In this document: positions 62,887-64,000 of the stretch, piece by piece
How positions within the stretch are numbered: the stretch's first letter is position 1
Layout: every line of letters begins with the position of its first letter
From: JL08 sp039969355
GTDB lineage: Bacteria > Pseudomonadota > Alphaproteobacteria > Rhodobacterales > Rhodobacteraceae
Reading direction: 5' to 3'
NCBI GenBank assembly: GCA_039969355.1
Contig: JBDVOA010000012.1
Location: 62,001-126,000 of the forward strand
DNA: 64,000 bases
Made by a program: the position numbers and the translations under genes
The notes under the pieces: model-generated
Seen by the model: the letters and a program-made list of their open reading frames with translations, nothing else
What the model was told of the DNA's origin: nothing
Database searches by the model: none

Positions 62887-62917
62887 CTCTCGCCGCGACC
62901 ACTACGGCGAGAGTTTT
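62887..62917 (+). terminator. Rho-independent terminator after clpA
   Basis: CTCTCGCCG, a 9-base loop, CGGCGAGAG, then TTTT: a perfect 9-base-pair stem located 29 bases after the clpA stop. Confidence 0.93.
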
Positions 62918-62987
62918 CTGCTGGTTTTGGCAGTTTAACCCGGGCTGTCCGCAACTTTTGACATCGGTTTACAGCTTAAAGACTCAT

Positions 62988-63016
62988 TTGACGGTTGGTG
63001 CACACTACGATAGAAC
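62988..63016 (+). promoter_or_regulatory. promoter of imuAB
   Basis: TTGACG (62988-62993), 17 bases, then TAGAAC (63011-63016). The -10 hexamer overlaps the first half of the LexA box, so repressor binding would block RNA polymerase. Predicted start near 63023. Confidence 0.75.
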
Positions 63017-63027
63017 AAATAGAGAAC
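63013..63027. promoter_or_regulatory. LexA box (GAAC-N7-GAAC) upstream of imuA
   Basis: GAAC AAATAGA GAAC is an exact direct repeat of the alphaproteobacterial LexA operator (GTTC-N7-GTTC on the other strand). It covers the -10 element and the start of transcription of the imuA promoter. Confidence 0.9.
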
Positions 63028-63032
63028 ATTGA

Positions 63033-63737
63033 TTGGGATTCTTTGTGCAGTGCCTGCCGTACACATCTGTAAGTCACCAGCCGCTAAGCCGGAACAGACG
63101 GGTATCGCCCGTCCGTCAGGCCAACGTTCTGTCAGATATGTTTCCCGCCACTGCAACCGATGCAGGGGTAATCGGGTTTATCCTGTCTCATATTCCCGCA
63201 AGCGCTGGTCCCATCCTTTGGGTTCAGGACAGGCTGTCACGCAAAGAAACCGGATGCCCTTATTTACCGGGCCTGGGCGCGCGACGACAGATCCTGAATG
63301 TAGACCTCTCGCGCCCTGCAGATGTGCTTTGGGCGATGGAAGACGGACTGCGATGCAAGGGAATGTCTGCGGTCATTGGCGAGGTTTGGGGCGATCCGCC
63401 CACGCTCAACTTTACCGCAACCAAGCGGTTGGCTATGCGCGCAGAACAGGGCCGCGTTCCCTGTTGGCTGATCCGACGTGCTGCCAGCCCCGATCTGAGT
63501 GCGGCGCGCAACCGCTGGCGGGTCGCATCGCTCCCCTCAAGTCCGCACCCCGACGATCCGCACGCTCCCGGCAACCCGCGCTGGCGGGTGGATCTGTTCC
63601 GCTCGCGCCTGTCCAGACCCGGAGAATGGGTGGCAACCTATGATCCCGCGGCGGATCGTGTCGATTTTTCTGCCTTTCTTCGCGATGGAGCGCTGGCAGA
63701 AGACGGCCGAAAGGGCAAATGCCGCGCCGCCGGATGA
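63033..63737 (+). CDS. imuA: ImuA, RecA-like accessory protein of the SOS mutasome
   Basis: ImuA, with ImuB and DnaE2, forms the error-prone mutasome that copies damaged DNA. The frame from 63033 uses TTG; GTG 63045 is an equally possible start and ATG 63138 a later one. The conserved part begins around residue 45: VIGFILSHIPASAGPILWVQDRL, then LWAMEDGLRCKGMSAVIGEVWG, RLAMRAEQGRVPCWLIR and the C-terminal PRWRVDLFRSRLSRPGEW. A LexA box lies just upstream. imuB begins inside its 3' end. Confidence 0.85.
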   Translation: MGFFVQCLPYTSVSHQPLSRNRRVSPVRQANVLSDMFPATATDAGVIGFILSHIPASAGPILWVQDRLSRKETGCPYLPGLGARRQILNVDLSRPADVLWAMEDGLRCKGMSAVIGEVWGDPPTLNFTATKRLAMRAEQGRVPCWLIRRAASPDLSAARNRWRVASLPSSPHPDDPHAPGNPRWRVDLFRSRLSRPGEWVATYDPAADRVDFSAFLRDGALAEDGRKGKCRAAG

Positions 63738-64000
63738 TGTGCCAATCGTATTGGCAACCGAAGGCCCGCATGGCCCTGTCATTTACGCCGCCAACCGCGC
63801 AGCCCGCATGGCCGGAATCAATATAGGCGCACGTGTTGTGGATATGCGTGCCCTATGCCCCGATTTACACGTGGAATACGCTGATGTTGCTGGCGACACT
63901 GCGGCCATAAACAAGCTGGTTTTATGGGCACGGCGCTGGTGCCCCTGGACAGTTGCAGATGGCCCGGATGGTCTGGTTCTAGACACCACTGGATCTGATC
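63640..64000 (+). CDS. imuB: ImuB, Y-family polymerase-like protein, 3' end outside window
   Basis: This is the N-terminal part of ImuB, a Y-family-fold protein without polymerase activity that ties the mutasome to the beta clamp. ATG 63640 opens a frame starting IPRRIVSIFLPFFAMERWQK, the family N-terminus, and runs to the window end. It overlaps imuA by 98 bases in another reading frame. GGAG lies 11 bases upstream. A dnaE2 gene is expected next but lies outside the window. Confidence 0.88.
   Translation, partial: MIPRRIVSIFLPFFAMERWQKTAERANAAPPDDVPIVLATEGPHGPVIYAANRAARMAGINIGARVVDMRALCPDLHVEYADVAGDTAAINKLVLWARRWCPWTVADGPDGLVLDTTGSD

Overview
This window reads as chromosomal DNA of a marine alphaproteobacterium of the Rhodobacteraceae (Roseobacter-type). 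The inference rests on gene families and layout: MipZ-type ParA ATPase, five-gene atpHAGDC F1 operon without F0 genes, Hsp20 followed by a DUF1150 gene, bifunctional Sat-CysC, a tripartite TRAP transporter beside a GMC dehydrogenase, imuA-imuB under an alphaproteobacterial LexA box (GAAC-N7-GAAC), a VPLPA-CTERM-type protein, and an H-type lectin gene next to atpC. No rRNA, tRNA, CRISPR array, insertion sequence or prophage was found; the DNA looks like core genome with a few accessory cassettes.

Layout. 1-2.6 kb: end of trmD, rplS, rpmE with a strong terminator, then mipZ. 2.7-4.6 kb: fumarylacetoacetase between two very small membrane-protein genes. 4.7-10.7 kb: a catabolic cassette on both strands (dctP-dctQ-dctM-iclR on the minus strand, a GMC dehydrogenase on the plus strand). 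11-13.8 kb: MFS transporter, 3-methyladenine glycosylase, GNAT acetyltransferase. 13.9-19.3 kb: aspS and carB, divergent. 19.5-21.8 kb: small pilin-like protein, lipoprotein, HTH-like protein, thymidine kinase. 21.8-25.8 kb: an operon YbjN-proC-csaA-hydroxyacid dehydrogenase, then an SRAP (YedK) protein and UbiK. 25.9-28.6 kb: lgt-midA-pgeF with overlapping ends. 28.6-29.2 kb: a 630-base stretch without a convincing gene but with a strong terminator. 29.2-32.9 kb: lrp, trxB, sat-cysC. 33-39.7 kb: acyl-CoA ligase, hsp20-DUF1150, purEK, phnM with a secreted hydrolase, NUDIX. 39.6-44.6 kb: DMT transporter, beta-hydroxyacid dehydrogenase, groESL with CIRCE, DUF2161. 44.8-53.1 kb: VPLPA-CTERM protein, family II pyrophosphatase, GYD protein, HAD hydrolase, MaoC, ribF-ycgN-threonine aldolase, an isomerase, prs. 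53.1-60.4 kb: lectin, atpHAGDC, methyltransferase, gloB. 60.5-64 kb: clpA, imuA and the start of imuB, which runs off the window.

Regulation that can be read directly is unusually good for three stress loci: groESL has a sigma-70-type promoter with a CIRCE operator at the expected start of transcription; hsp20 has a near-consensus RpoH promoter; and imuAB has a promoter whose -10 element is covered by a LexA box. The most open biological question is the TRAP/GMC/IclR cassette, whose substrate cannot be deduced from sequence. The other places for undescribed biology are the tiny membrane proteins at 2665 and 4339, the 28.6-29.1 kb transcript ending in a strong terminator, and the hairpins in the groES leader and in the dctP-dctQ gap.
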